A stretch of 64,000 nucleotides of DNA, from positions 1 through 64,000 of the forward strand of contig NZ_BDAM01000002.1 in the NCBI RefSeq assembly GCF_001895045.1, written 5' to 3'. Below the pieces are notes generated by a model, which saw nothing but the letters and a program-made list of their open reading frames with translations, ran no database searches and was not told the origin of the DNA. A program made the translations under genes and the position numbers. Below, piece after piece: positions 28,368-36,934 of this stretch (the stretch's first letter is position 1; each line of letters opens with the position of its first letter). The stretch comes from Rhodococcus coprophilus NBRC 100603 (GTDB lineage Bacteria; Actinomycetota; Actinomycetes; Mycobacteriales; Mycobacteriaceae).

Positions 28368-30059
28368 ATGGCGGCACTTCTGCTCGGCCCCGTCCTCAGA
28401 CACGTCGGCTCGACGGATGCGACGGTCTGGGTTGAAACGTCCCGGCCTTGCACCGTGAAGATCCTCGGTCGTTCCGAACCGACCTGGTCGGTCGCAGGGC
28501 ACCACTACGCCCTCGTGATGATCGAGGGGCTGGAACCGGGTTCCACCACGCCGTACACCGTCCACCTCGACGACATCGAAGTCTGGCCGGCCGCGGACGG
28601 TGCCCCATCGGTCATCCGCACCCTCGGCGACGACGGCAGGTTCGATCTCGCGTTCGGGTCGTGCCGGGTCGCCACCACCGAGGACGAACCCGATGATTCT
28701 CTCGGCGCGGATGCGCTCGTCGTGTATGCGCAGCGTATGAAGACGCAGTTCCGTGAGTCGTGGCCGGATGCTTTGGTGCTCCTCGGCGACCAGGTGTATG
28801 CCGACGAGTTGTCGCCCGACATCCTGCGCCGCGTGGGTGAGCGGCACCACCTCGACGAACCGCCCGGACCCCAGGTGCGGGACTTCGAGGAATACACCTG
28901 GCTGTACGCCCAGTCGTGGTCGGACCCAGAGGTGAGGTGGCTACTCTCGACGGTGCCGACCTCGATGATCTTCGACGACCACGATGTGCACGACGACTGG
29001 AACACTTCGCAGTCCTGGCGTGCGGAATTCGAGGCGAGCAACTGGTGGGAGGAACGCATCGTCGGTGCGCTCATGTCGTACTGGATCTATCAGCACCTCG
29101 GGAACCTTTCGCCGGACGAGCTGAAGTCGAACGACCTGTACGCGAAGGTCCGCGGATCTGCCGGTGACGCGACCGCGATTCTCCGCGCGTTCGCCTCCGA
29201 CGCCGACGAGGAAGCCGACGGCGGCGGCGGGGTGCAATGGTCCTATCGCCGGGATTTCGGGGCGGTGCGTCTTCTCGTGATCGACTCGCGTTGCGGGCGC
29301 GTGCTCACCTCGGAGCGGCGCGAGATGGTGTCCGATCCGGAGTTCGGCTGGATCGAAGACCAGACGGCCGGCGACTACGACCACCTTCTGGTGGGAACAT
29401 CGTTGCCCTGGCTGCTCCCCCGAGCGCTGCACGACGCCGAATCCTGGGACGAGCGGTTGGCATTCGGTGAGCGGGGTCCACGGCTCGCACGCTGGGCGGA
29501 GGCTCTGCGCCGCGGCGCCGATCTCGAACACTGGGCGGCGTTCCACGACTCGTTCGACCGTCTTGCCCGACTCTTCGGCGCCGTTGCCCGCGGCGACCGC
29601 ACAGGTCCGTCCGGTACCCCACCGGCGACGATCTGCGTACTGTCCGGCGACGTCCACCACGCCTACGCGGCACAAGCGCGTTTCACTTTTCCGACGGACT
29701 CGCTGGTGTACCAATTGACATGTTCACCGCTCCACAATCGCGTTCCGGCGGTGGTGCGGGCCGGGTTCCGGGCGGCGTGGAGTCGCACTGCGGAACGCTC
29801 GGTAAGGGCATTGCTCCGGCTCGTCGCTCCCGTGCCCCGATCTCCGGTGGAGTGGGATCGGATCGCCGGCCCCACGTTCGGCAACCAGATCGCGACTCTC
29901 CGGTTGGACGGTCGAGCCGCTCGGGTGTCGGTGGAACGGACCACCGGCAGCGGTGCCTCAGCGCCCCATTTCGAGGTCGTGGCCGATCTGGTTCTCTCCC
30001 CGGGCGGAGCGAATGCGGACACGGCGCGCACGAAGTCTGCGAACCGAGCGGACACATGA
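28368..30059 (+). CDS. PhoD-like metallophosphatase
   Basis: A 563-residue protein of the alkaline phosphatase D family. A short fibronectin-like N-domain (residues 1-75) precedes the catalytic domain with LLGDQVYAD (near 140), MIFDDHDVHDDW (near 203) and LSGDVHHAY (near 425), which supply the metal ligands. Unlike secreted PhoD it has no signal peptide, Tat or Sec, so it should act in the cytoplasm on a phosphodiester or similar substrate. Residues before GPVLRHVG are few, supporting ATG 28368. Confidence 0.85.
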   Translation: MAALLLGPVLRHVGSTDATVWVETSRPCTVKILGRSEPTWSVAGHHYALVMIEGLEPGSTTPYTVHLDDIEVWPAADGAPSVIRTLGDDGRFDLAFGSCRVATTEDEPDDSLGADALVVYAQRMKTQFRESWPDALVLLGDQVYADELSPDILRRVGERHHLDEPPGPQVRDFEEYTWLYAQSWSDPEVRWLLSTVPTSMIFDDHDVHDDWNTSQSWRAEFEASNWWEERIVGALMSYWIYQHLGNLSPDELKSNDLYAKVRGSAGDATAILRAFASDADEEADGGGGVQWSYRRDFGAVRLLVIDSRCGRVLTSERREMVSDPEFGWIEDQTAGDYDHLLVGTSLPWLLPRALHDAESWDERLAFGERGPRLARWAEALRRGADLEHWAAFHDSFDRLARLFGAVARGDRTGPSGTPPATICVLSGDVHHAYAAQARFTFPTDSLVYQLTCSPLHNRVPAVVRAGFRAAWSRTAERSVRALLRLVAPVPRSPVEWDRIAGPTFGNQIATLRLDGRAARVSVERTTGSGASAPHFEVVADLVLSPGGANADTARTKSANRADT

Positions 30060-30079
30060 ATTACATGTGAATGTAATTC
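30058..30079. promoter_or_regulatory. AT-rich palindrome at the end of the PhoD-like gene
   Basis: GAATTACAT (30058-30066), GTGA, ATGTAATTC (30071-30079): perfect 9-bp arms overlapping the stop codon. It may be a weak hairpin terminator or a regulator site for the downstream hydroxylase promoter. Confidence 0.4.
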
Positions 30080-30092
30080 TCCCGAAGCCGTA

Positions 30093-30150
30093 ATGTCGTA
30101 TTCGTCCACGACATACTCTGTTGACACTATGCAGTCGCCGATGTTAGACA
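30093..30150 (+). promoter_or_regulatory. Promoter and operator of the molybdenum hydroxylase operon
   Basis: TTGACA (30121-30126), an 18-bp spacer and TAGACA (30145-30150) form a near-consensus sigma-70-type promoter. Just upstream, ATGTCGT (30093-30099) and ACGACAT (30108-30114) form a perfect inverted repeat with an 8-bp spacer, a likely regulator site. The leader to the chosen ATG would be about 210 nt, and 30151-30367 contains no convincing gene. Confidence 0.6.
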
Positions 30151-30367
30151 TTCTGCGCAGGGCCCGGATTCGACGATCGACCCCTCCCCGATTCGGCTCG
30201 CGGGGTGCCGGCCTCCGCGCATGTTGCCGCTCATATTCTCGAAACCGTTGGGGCACAAGCCTTCAGCGGACGCCTGACGGACAGTCCAGGTGAACGGAGA
30301 ACTGCCGCATGACACCTTCACCATCGTTTACCCGCATGTCATCCTCCGCGTTGCGACGAGCACCGCG

Positions 30368-32719
30368 ATGACCCGGACGCAGGCTCCCCCGGCGACCGGC
30401 GTCGTCGGCACTTCCGTTCCGCGAATCGAAGACCTTCGCTTGGTCACCGGGGCCGGCACTTTCGTCGACGACGTGACCCGCCCCGGCATGGTGCACGCCT
30501 GCTTTGTGCGAAGTCCGTTGCCCCGCGCGCGAATCGGCAGCGTCGACGCGTCCGCGGCACTGCAACTCGACGGCGTCTTCGCGGTCTACACCGCAGCAGA
30601 ACTCAATACCGTCGCGCACCAGATCTCGTACGCACTCGACATGCCGGGTATGCCGCCGGTACCGCGGCCGCCGCTCGCCGAAGAAGAGGTGCGGTTCGTC
30701 GGCGACCCGGTCGCCCTCGTCGTCGCCGCCGACCGGTACATCGCCGAGGACGCCGCAGAGCTTGTGGAGGTCGAGTACGAACCGCTCGAGCCGGTACTCG
30801 ACTACGTCACCGCGGACACGTCCCCGCATCTCGTGCATGCCGGCTTCGCCGGTAACTCTGCCGGTGAGATGGCAGGCCGCCCGGCGTCGGATCTCGATCC
30901 GATCTTCGACAGTGCCGCACACGTGGTGCAGCAGCAGATCTTTCAGCAGGCCTATCTCCCCGTTCCGATGGAGACCCGTGGCCTGGTGGCGGAGTGGTCG
31001 GCGTCGACAGCCGAGATGACCGTGTGGATCTCCACCCAGTCACCCCACGAAGTGCGCGGCTTCTGTGCCCGCCTGCTCGGCATCGACGAACACCGGGTAC
31101 GGGTGGTCGCGCGCGACACCGGAGGTGGTTTCGGACTGAAGGTCGCGCCGCTGCGCGAGGAGATCTGCGTCCAACTCGCAGCACGCAAACTCGGCACCGC
31201 CGTGAAGTGGATCGAAGATCGTCAGGAGAACCTGATGTCGTCGGGCATGGCGCGCCACGAGCACGCGGACGTCCGGATGGCGTTCGACGCGGAGGCCCGG
31301 ATTCTCGCGGCGGGAATGGATCACGTGCAGAACGTGGGTGCCTATCCCACTCCGTCGCCGCTCACCGCAGGAGTCGTGGTGGGCATGTTGTTCCCCGGCC
31401 CTTATCGCGTCCCGGATGCATCCTTCAGCGTGAAGTTCCACTATTCCAACACCGTCGGGCGGCTGGCCTACCGTGGTCCGTGGCAGTTCGAATCCGTCGC
31501 TCGCGAAGTGCTTCTCGATCATGCAGCCCGCCGCATCGGTATCGACCCCGTCGAACTCCGGCGGCGAAACATGATCCGGCGCGAGGACCTGCCCGCGTTC
31601 AATCCGCACGGTATGCCCCTCGACCACATCTCCCCGCTGGAAACGCTCGAGCAGGCCGTGGCGATGCTGGGCTACGAGGACTTCCGGGAGGAGCAGAAGC
31701 GAGCCCGCACCGAAGGCCGGTACTTGGGCGTCGGCACGTGCACCTACGTCGAGCCGACCACGGGTGGAACCTCGTTCCACAGCACCGAGGGCGCCACCAT
31801 CCGGATCGAGCCGACCGGCAAGGTCAACGTCTACGTCGCGGGCGGCTCCGCAGGAAACAGCTTGGAGACGACGGTCGTCCAGCTGACGGCGGATGCGCTC
31901 GGGGTCGCGATGGCGGATGTGCGGACCATTCAGGGCGACACCGCGATCACGCCGTTCGGAGCCGGAACAGGTGGCAGCAGATCCGGATCCATGACGGCCG
32001 GGGCGATCGCCGAAACGGCCAGGGGCCTGCGGGAGCGGATCGTTGCGATTGCGGCGCACCGCCTCGGCACGGTTCCCGACGAGATCGACTTCGTGAACAG
32101 CATCGCCTCGGTGCGAAACGCCCCGGACAAGTCACTGTCGCTGGCCGAAATCGCCGATATTGCCTACTTCCAGGGCGAGGCGCTCCCACCGGGCGTCCCG
32201 CCCGGACTGGAGGCGAGTGGACGCTACCGGACACCGCACATGATGATCTGGGCCAATGCCACCCACGTGTGCACGTGCGAGGTGGACGTCGAAACGGGCA
32301 AGGTCTCTCTGCTCCGCTACATCGTGAGCGAAGACTGCGGCAAGATGATCAATCCGGCCGTGGTGGAGGGCCAGATATGCGGCGGCACCGTCCAGGGAAT
32401 CGGCGGCGCACTGTACGAACACCTCGCCTACGACGACAGCGGCAATCCCGTGGCCACCACCTTCATGGACTACCTGCTGCCCACCGCGTCCGAGATTCCC
32501 GTCATCGAAATCGGGCACGTGGACACCCCGAGCCCCGGGCCCGGGAACTTCAAGGGCGTAGGGGAAGGCGGGGCGATCGGCGCGACCCCCGCGGTTCTCA
32601 ACGCGGTGGCGGACGCTCTCGCTCCGTTCGGAATCGAACTGTCGCAGTTGCCACTGTCCCCTTCCGCCGTGCTGCGGATGATCGACGAGGCCCGCGCCGC
32701 CGGAAAGGGCACCGAATGA
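30368..32719 (+). CDS. Molybdenum hydroxylase large subunit (xanthine dehydrogenase / CoxL family)
   Basis: A 783-residue molybdopterin-cytosine-dinucleotide subunit that would hydroxylate a substrate carbon with water. The fold starts with GTSVPRIEDLRLVTGAGTFVDDV. The catalytic Glu is in GVGEGGAIGATPA near residue 725. The active-site loop reads LAYRGPWQFE near residue 375. Genuine CO dehydrogenase has AYRCSFR, so this is not a carbon monoxide dehydrogenase despite likely database names. The stop overlaps the next start (ATGA). ATG at 30368 was chosen as the point where family similarity begins; GTG 30290 is an alternative. Confidence 0.85.
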   Translation: MTRTQAPPATGVVGTSVPRIEDLRLVTGAGTFVDDVTRPGMVHACFVRSPLPRARIGSVDASAALQLDGVFAVYTAAELNTVAHQISYALDMPGMPPVPRPPLAEEEVRFVGDPVALVVAADRYIAEDAAELVEVEYEPLEPVLDYVTADTSPHLVHAGFAGNSAGEMAGRPASDLDPIFDSAAHVVQQQIFQQAYLPVPMETRGLVAEWSASTAEMTVWISTQSPHEVRGFCARLLGIDEHRVRVVARDTGGGFGLKVAPLREEICVQLAARKLGTAVKWIEDRQENLMSSGMARHEHADVRMAFDAEARILAAGMDHVQNVGAYPTPSPLTAGVVVGMLFPGPYRVPDASFSVKFHYSNTVGRLAYRGPWQFESVAREVLLDHAARRIGIDPVELRRRNMIRREDLPAFNPHGMPLDHISPLETLEQAVAMLGYEDFREEQKRARTEGRYLGVGTCTYVEPTTGGTSFHSTEGATIRIEPTGKVNVYVAGGSAGNSLETTVVQLTADALGVAMADVRTIQGDTAITPFGAGTGGSRSGSMTAGAIAETARGLRERIVAIAAHRLGTVPDEIDFVNSIASVRNAPDKSLSLAEIADIAYFQGEALPPGVPPGLEASGRYRTPHMMIWANATHVCTCEVDVETGKVSLLRYIVSEDCGKMINPAVVEGQICGGTVQGIGGALYEHLAYDDSGNPVATTFMDYLLPTASEIPVIEIGHVDTPSPGPGNFKGVGEGGAIGATPAVLNAVADALAPFGIELSQLPLSPSAVLRMIDEARAAGKGTE

Positions 32720-33591
32720 AGCCGGCCGCGTTCGACTATCACGCACCGGAGACCGCCGCCGAGGCGGTCGATCTCCTCGCCGAACTCGGGGACGAGGCCA
32801 AGTTCATCGCAGGCGGACAGAGCCTGATGCCGCTGCTCGTCCTCCGACTCGCCGTGTTCGAGCATCTCGTCGACCTCCGGCGACCGGCCGGCCTGCGTGG
32901 CATCGACACCGGAACCGGCACCGTCCGGATCGGGGCCACCACCACTCACGCCACCGTCGGCCGCTCCGAGGTGATCGCGCGAGGTGTTCCACTGCTCGCC
33001 CGCGCGACCCCACTCATCGGGCACTTCCAGATCCGAAATCGCGGCACGATCGGCGGCTCCCTCGCCCACGCCGATGCGGCCGCGGAGTATCCGGCGGTAG
33101 CGATGACCCTCGACGCGGACATCGAAACGCTCTCTCCCCGAGGAACGCGCACGATCCCCGCCGAAGAGTTCTTTCAGGGAATGTGGACGACCGCGGTGGA
33201 ACCGGACGAACTGGTGACCGCGGTGACGTTCCCGGTGTGGACCGGCCGGTGCGGATACGCAATCGAGGAGTTCACGCGCCGCAGCGGCGACTTCGCGGTG
33301 GCAGGTGCCGCGGTCGCGGTCCGCGTAGATGCTGACGATCGCATCGAGCGGTGCGCGATCACGGTTTTCGGCATGGGCCCGGCGCCGATCCGCGCGCGGG
33401 CGCTCGAAACCGATCTCGTCGGACGCGGAGCGTCGACGATCTCCGCACGCGATGTCGGCCACGACGCGACCGCACACCTCGACGCGGTTCCGTCGGACGG
33501 TCACGGCACGGACGGGTATCGGCGCCGCGTCGGGGCCGCGATGGTAGCTCGCGCGTGGACGCGCGCGGTGGAGGAGGCACTCGATGACTGA
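32716..33591 (+). CDS. Molybdenum hydroxylase FAD subunit (CoxM family)
   Basis: A 291-residue medium subunit that passes electrons from the iron-sulphur clusters to FAD. FAD-binding stretches AGGQSLMPLL (residue 31) and TIGGSLAHADAAAEYP (near 110) are intact, and the C-terminal CO_deh_flav_C region follows. The start overlaps the large-subunit stop by 4 bp and the end overlaps the small-subunit start by 8 bp, indicating tight coupling. Confidence 0.9.
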   Translation: MKPAAFDYHAPETAAEAVDLLAELGDEAKFIAGGQSLMPLLVLRLAVFEHLVDLRRPAGLRGIDTGTGTVRIGATTTHATVGRSEVIARGVPLLARATPLIGHFQIRNRGTIGGSLAHADAAAEYPAVAMTLDADIETLSPRGTRTIPAEEFFQGMWTTAVEPDELVTAVTFPVWTGRCGYAIEEFTRRSGDFAVAGAAVAVRVDADDRIERCAITVFGMGPAPIRARALETDLVGRGASTISARDVGHDATAHLDAVPSDGHGTDGYRRRVGAAMVARAWTRAVEEALDD

Positions 33592-34096
33592 CGTCGAAAT
33601 CCGTGTCCGCATCAACGGCGCGACCCGCCACGACCGCATACCGCCGCGGTTGACACTCGCCGACTACCTGCGCGAACGGTGCGGCCTGACGGGCACGCAT
33701 CTGGGATGCGAGCACGGCGTGTGCGGGGCGTGCACCGTCCTGTTCGACGGCGAAGCCGTGCGCGCCTGCCTGATCTTCGCGGTCCAGGCCGACGGCGCGG
33801 AACTGACCACCATCGAGGGCATCGCCGGGGCAGACGGGGAACTGTCCCCCGTCCAGGCCGCCTTCCGGGACGAGCACGGACTCCAGTGCGGCTTCTGCAC
33901 ACCGGGGTTCATCGTCTCGGCGACCGCATTCCTTCGCGAGAACCCGACGCCGTCCGACGAGGAGATCCGGGAAGCGATCTCGGGCAACCTGTGCCGCTGC
34001 ACCGGTTACCAGGGCATCGTCCGCGCGGTGCGCGCCGCCGCCGGCGAACACGATCCCGACGGTTCGGTCGACACCGTCACCGCAAACAGCACCTGA
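33584..34096 (+). CDS. Molybdenum hydroxylase 2Fe-2S subunit (CoxS family)
   Basis: A 170-residue small subunit with two [2Fe-2S] clusters. The plant-ferredoxin-type site reads GCEHGVCGACTVLFDG near residue 43 with a fourth Cys in RACLIF. The second, helical site is QCGFCTPGF near 105 and NLCRCTGYQ near 137. All eight expected cysteines are present. The last about 20 residues are a free tail. Confidence 0.93.
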   Translation: MTDVEIRVRINGATRHDRIPPRLTLADYLRERCGLTGTHLGCEHGVCGACTVLFDGEAVRACLIFAVQADGAELTTIEGIAGADGELSPVQAAFRDEHGLQCGFCTPGFIVSATAFLRENPTPSDEEIREAISGNLCRCTGYQGIVRAVRAAAGEHDPDGSVDTVTANST

Positions 34097-34116
34097 CACA
34101 CAACGAGGAGTACCGA

Positions 34117-34167
34117 GTGAAATCGATCCCGGCCGAACGCCCGCGTACCGCGAAGGACCTGTCGTGA
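34117..34167 (+). CDS. Possible micro-ORF coupled to the P450 gene (16 aa)
   Basis: GTG at 34117 follows GAGGAG with a 6-nt gap, a better ribosome-binding site than any other near the P450 gene. The frame encodes 16 residues (VKSIPAERPRTAKDLS) and its TGA overlaps the P450 GTG (GTGA). It may deliver ribosomes to the P450 start by translational coupling. The peptide resembles nothing I know. Confidence 0.4.
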   Translation: MKSIPAERPRTAKDLS

Positions 34168-35528
34168 CCACCGACGAGGCACCCGTCGACAAGGACCGGA
34201 AAAGCTCACGGTGCCATTTCGACCGCCACACCCCCGAATACCGGCATCACTTCGAGGAGATCACCGAGGATCTTCACTCTCGGTGCCCTGTCGCATGGAC
34301 CGACACCTACGACGGGCACTGGGTGGCCAGCGGCAGCGACGAAGTCTTCGAACTCGCACGTAGCCCGTATGTGTCCAACGACCACGATGTGCACGGAGTC
34401 CGGCGCGGCTACAAAGGAATCTCGATTCCCACCGCGCGTCGCGCCGTCATGGTGCGCGGCGGAATCCTCGAGATGGACGACCCGGAGCATCGCATCTACC
34501 GGCAGGTCCTCAACCCCTACCTGTCTCCCGCTGCCGTGAAGCGCTGGGAACCGTTCATCGACGAAGTGGTCCACGCCGCGCTCGACGAGAAGATCGAAAG
34601 TGGACACATCGATTTCGTCGACGATCTCGCCAACATCGTGCCCGCGGTGCTGACCCTCGCCATGCTCGGTATCCCGATCGAGAAATGGTCCGTCTACAGC
34701 GAACCGGTGCACGCGTCTGTCTACACGCCGGAGAACTCGCCGGATGCCGAGCGGGTCGCCGAAATGCATCGCGCGATGGGCATCGACCTGCTGTCGAATC
34801 TCGCCGAGATCAAGGCGAACCCCCGCCCGGGACTCGTCGACGGGCTCGTCGCGTTGCGCATCGACGGCGAACCGGCACCCGATCTCGAATTGCTCGGCAT
34901 GCTCGGTTTGCTGATCGGGGGTGGCTTCGATACGACGACGGCTCTCACCGCCCACTCTCTCGAGTGGTTGTCGGAGAATCCCGGTAGGCGTGAAATGCTC
35001 GATCGTGATCGTGAGCGCCTGCTCGACTCGGCCACCGAAGAATTCCTGCGCTTCTTCACGCCTGCGCCCGGCGACGGGCGCACCGTCGCCGCCGACTTCG
35101 AGATCGGTGGCACCGAGTTGCGCGAAGGAGAGCGACTGTGGCTGTCCTGGGCGATGGCGAACCGTGACGCGACGGTCTTTCCCGATCCGAACGAGATCGT
35201 CCTGGATCGGAAAGGGAACCGGCACTTCAGTTTCGGTCTCGGAATCCATCGCTGTATCGGCTCCAACGTCGCCCGGACCGTGTTCAAGTCGATGCTCACC
35301 GCGGTGCTCGATCGTATGCCGGACTTCCGATGTGATCCCGAGGGGACGGTGCATTACGACACCATCGGCGTGATCCAGGGCATGCGGCACCTGCCCGCGT
35401 CCTTCACTCCGGGGCCCCGAAAGGGTCCTGGCCTGAGCGCCACGCTCGAGAAGCTGCAACGGATCTGCGACGAGCAGCAACTCGCCGCCCCGGTGACCGC
35501 CCGTCCGGAGGTCGCGCGCATCGATTGA
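34164..35528 (+). CDS. Cytochrome P450
   Basis: A 454-residue soluble bacterial P450. The heme loop FSFGLGIHRCIGS holds the axial Cys near residue 367. The I-helix reads LIGGGFDTTTA near 253, keeping the Asp-Thr pair used for oxygen activation, and the K-helix E-x-x-R appears as EEFLRFF. No ferredoxin or reductase gene is adjacent, so redox partners come from elsewhere. It follows the hydroxylase by 67 bp on the same strand and probably acts in the same pathway. CYP family and substrate cannot be assigned. Confidence 0.9.
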   Translation: MTTDEAPVDKDRKSSRCHFDRHTPEYRHHFEEITEDLHSRCPVAWTDTYDGHWVASGSDEVFELARSPYVSNDHDVHGVRRGYKGISIPTARRAVMVRGGILEMDDPEHRIYRQVLNPYLSPAAVKRWEPFIDEVVHAALDEKIESGHIDFVDDLANIVPAVLTLAMLGIPIEKWSVYSEPVHASVYTPENSPDAERVAEMHRAMGIDLLSNLAEIKANPRPGLVDGLVALRIDGEPAPDLELLGMLGLLIGGGFDTTTALTAHSLEWLSENPGRREMLDRDRERLLDSATEEFLRFFTPAPGDGRTVAADFEIGGTELREGERLWLSWAMANRDATVFPDPNEIVLDRKGNRHFSFGLGIHRCIGSNVARTVFKSMLTAVLDRMPDFRCDPEGTVHYDTIGVIQGMRHLPASFTPGPRKGPGLSATLEKLQRICDEQQLAAPVTARPEVARID

Positions 35529-35724
35529 TGCGACGAGTGGCGTGTTCGGGGCGGGTGCGAGCCCCGCGAAGTTCGGATTATTTCGGTTTTCCGTCCGGTG
35601 CGAATCCGGCTTCGGCGCTGAAACGGGCATCCCGGGCGGCACTCCGGGATGCGGGGGCATATTCCGGCAGTAGTGGGGGTACACGGGTTGCGGTGGCAAC
35701 ACACCCGACAACGGGAGGAATTAC
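35529..35724 (+). other. Gap before the DoxX-like gene with two related hairpins
   Basis: CGGGGC/GCCCCG (35547-35566) and CCGG/CCGG (35595-35609) each present a GGTGCGA sequence in or beside the loop. There is no gene here. It might be a structured 5' leader, but no known riboswitch is matched. GGGAGGA lies just before the next ATG. Confidence 0.3.
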
Positions 35725-36744
35725 ATGATCGTCCGGAGACTCGCGAGGCCGATGCTCGCGTCCATTTTCATTGCCGGGGGCGTAGACGCCCTCCGCAATC
35801 CCGCTCCGCGGGCGAACGCAGCCCAGCCCGCGCTGGATCAGGCGGTGAATGCGCTGCCCGCCTCGGTCACCGATCGGCTCCCGAGCAACCCCGAGACGCT
35901 GGTCCAGCTCAACGCCGCCGTGCAGATCGGTGCCGGCGCGCTTTTCGCGCTCGGTAAAGCACCGCGACTCTCGGCACTTGCGCTCGCAGGTTCACTCGTA
36001 CCGACCACCGCCGTCGGACACGATTTCTGGAACGCTCAGGATCCGGAAACCCGTTCCAGGCAGCGCACCGAGTTCATCAAGAGCGTCAGCTTGCTGGGCG
36101 GGCTTCTCATCGCCGCGGTGGACACCGAAGGAAAACCGTCGCTCGGCTGGCGTGGCCGTCGCGCCGCGCGACGCGCGCAGGCTTCCGTGGCCGCCGCGCT
36201 CCCCCTCGTGGCTGCCGATCGTGGCACGTCCGACGCGTTCAGCAATGTGGCCGATCGCGTGAAGTCGCTCACCGGTGAGGCAGCCGAGCAGGGCGGCCAT
36301 CTGCTGGACGTCGCGAAGGAACGCGGCCCCGTACTCGCCGAGGTGGCGAAGGAACGCGGCACCGACATCCTCGAGATCGCGCGCGACCGTGGACCGGTTC
36401 TCGCGGAGCGCGCACGCGAGCGCGGCACCGGTCTCCTCGATATCGCCAAGGAACGGGGCCCGGAGTTCGCCGAAACCGCGCGCGAACGCGGCATCGAACT
36501 CCTCGACATTGCAAAGGAACGCGGGCCCGAGTTCGCCGAGGTCGCGCGGGTGCGTGGTACCAAGTTCCTGGATACCGCCCGCGATCGCAGCAGCGAGTGG
36601 GCGCAGCTCGCCGACGAGCGTTCGGCGGTCCTCAACGCCAAAGCTCTCGAGGCCGCCGAGAAGGCACGGATCAGCGCCGAGAAGGCACGCAAGCAGGCAG
36701 AAAAGACGATCGAGAAGAACCGTAAGGCGCTCGAGAAGCGGTAG
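35725..36744 (+). CDS. DoxX-like membrane protein with C-terminal 11-residue repeats
   Basis: A 339-residue protein. Residues 1-135 look like DoxX, with hydrophobic segments near 8-25, 64-98 and 117-133. A basic linker follows, then residues 186-339 are fourteen unbroken 11-residue repeats, consensus A-K/R-E-R-G-x-x-L/F-A/L-E/D-x. In the middle, repeats alternate between G-P-x-L/F-A-E and G-T-x-L-L-D-I types, making a 22-residue period with a Pro per period, as in apolipoprotein amphipathic helices. The tail should be a long amphipathic helix lying on a membrane or lipid surface. ATG at 35725 has GGGAGGA upstream. Function is unknown; lipid binding is an inference. Confidence 0.8.
   Translation: MIVRRLARPMLASIFIAGGVDALRNPAPRANAAQPALDQAVNALPASVTDRLPSNPETLVQLNAAVQIGAGALFALGKAPRLSALALAGSLVPTTAVGHDFWNAQDPETRSRQRTEFIKSVSLLGGLLIAAVDTEGKPSLGWRGRRAARRAQASVAAALPLVAADRGTSDAFSNVADRVKSLTGEAAEQGGHLLDVAKERGPVLAEVAKERGTDILEIARDRGPVLAERARERGTGLLDIAKERGPEFAETARERGIELLDIAKERGPEFAEVARVRGTKFLDTARDRSSEWAQLADERSAVLNAKALEAAEKARISAEKARKQAEKTIEKNRKALEKR
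36280..36741 (+). repeat. 33/66-bp coding repeat array (14 units)
   Basis: Encodes the 14 hendecads of the DoxX-like protein to its very end. Units 2-9 are most alike and pair into 66-bp superunits; the last three are diverged and Ala/Lys-rich but keep the 11-residue phase. Confidence 0.85.
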
Positions 36745-36788
36745 AGCCGCTCCGTCACGAGCAACAGCGAGCCGAGCTGTCGGCTTCC

Positions 36789-36835
36789 GCGGCAGGCACG
36801 CGGGTCCCCGGGATCCGCGTGCCTGCCGCTTTGTC
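36789..36835 (+). terminator. Terminator of the DoxX-like gene
   Basis: A perfect 15-bp stem (36789-36803 with 36815-36829), 11-nt loop, followed by a short TTTGTC run, 45 bp after the stop codon. Confidence 0.8.
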
Positions 36836-36934
36836 TCCGGGTGTTCCTCGACGCGCCTGGGGATCCGACTAGACTTCTCGGGCACTTCCGTCGACGCCTA
36901 CGCGTTCGATCTGTTTTCTATCCGAGGAGTTCAT

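Noticed and set aside
30368-34096. Aerobic carbon monoxide dehydrogenase
   Set aside because: The active-site loop lacks the AYRCSFR cysteine needed for the Mo-Cu centre, so only the broader hydroxylase family is supported.
35592-35610. tRNA T-arm-like CCGG-TGCGAAT-CCGG, and cobalamin riboswitch resemblance
   Set aside because: No acceptor, D-arm or anticodon arm can be built, and the B12 box and pseudoknot partner are absent.
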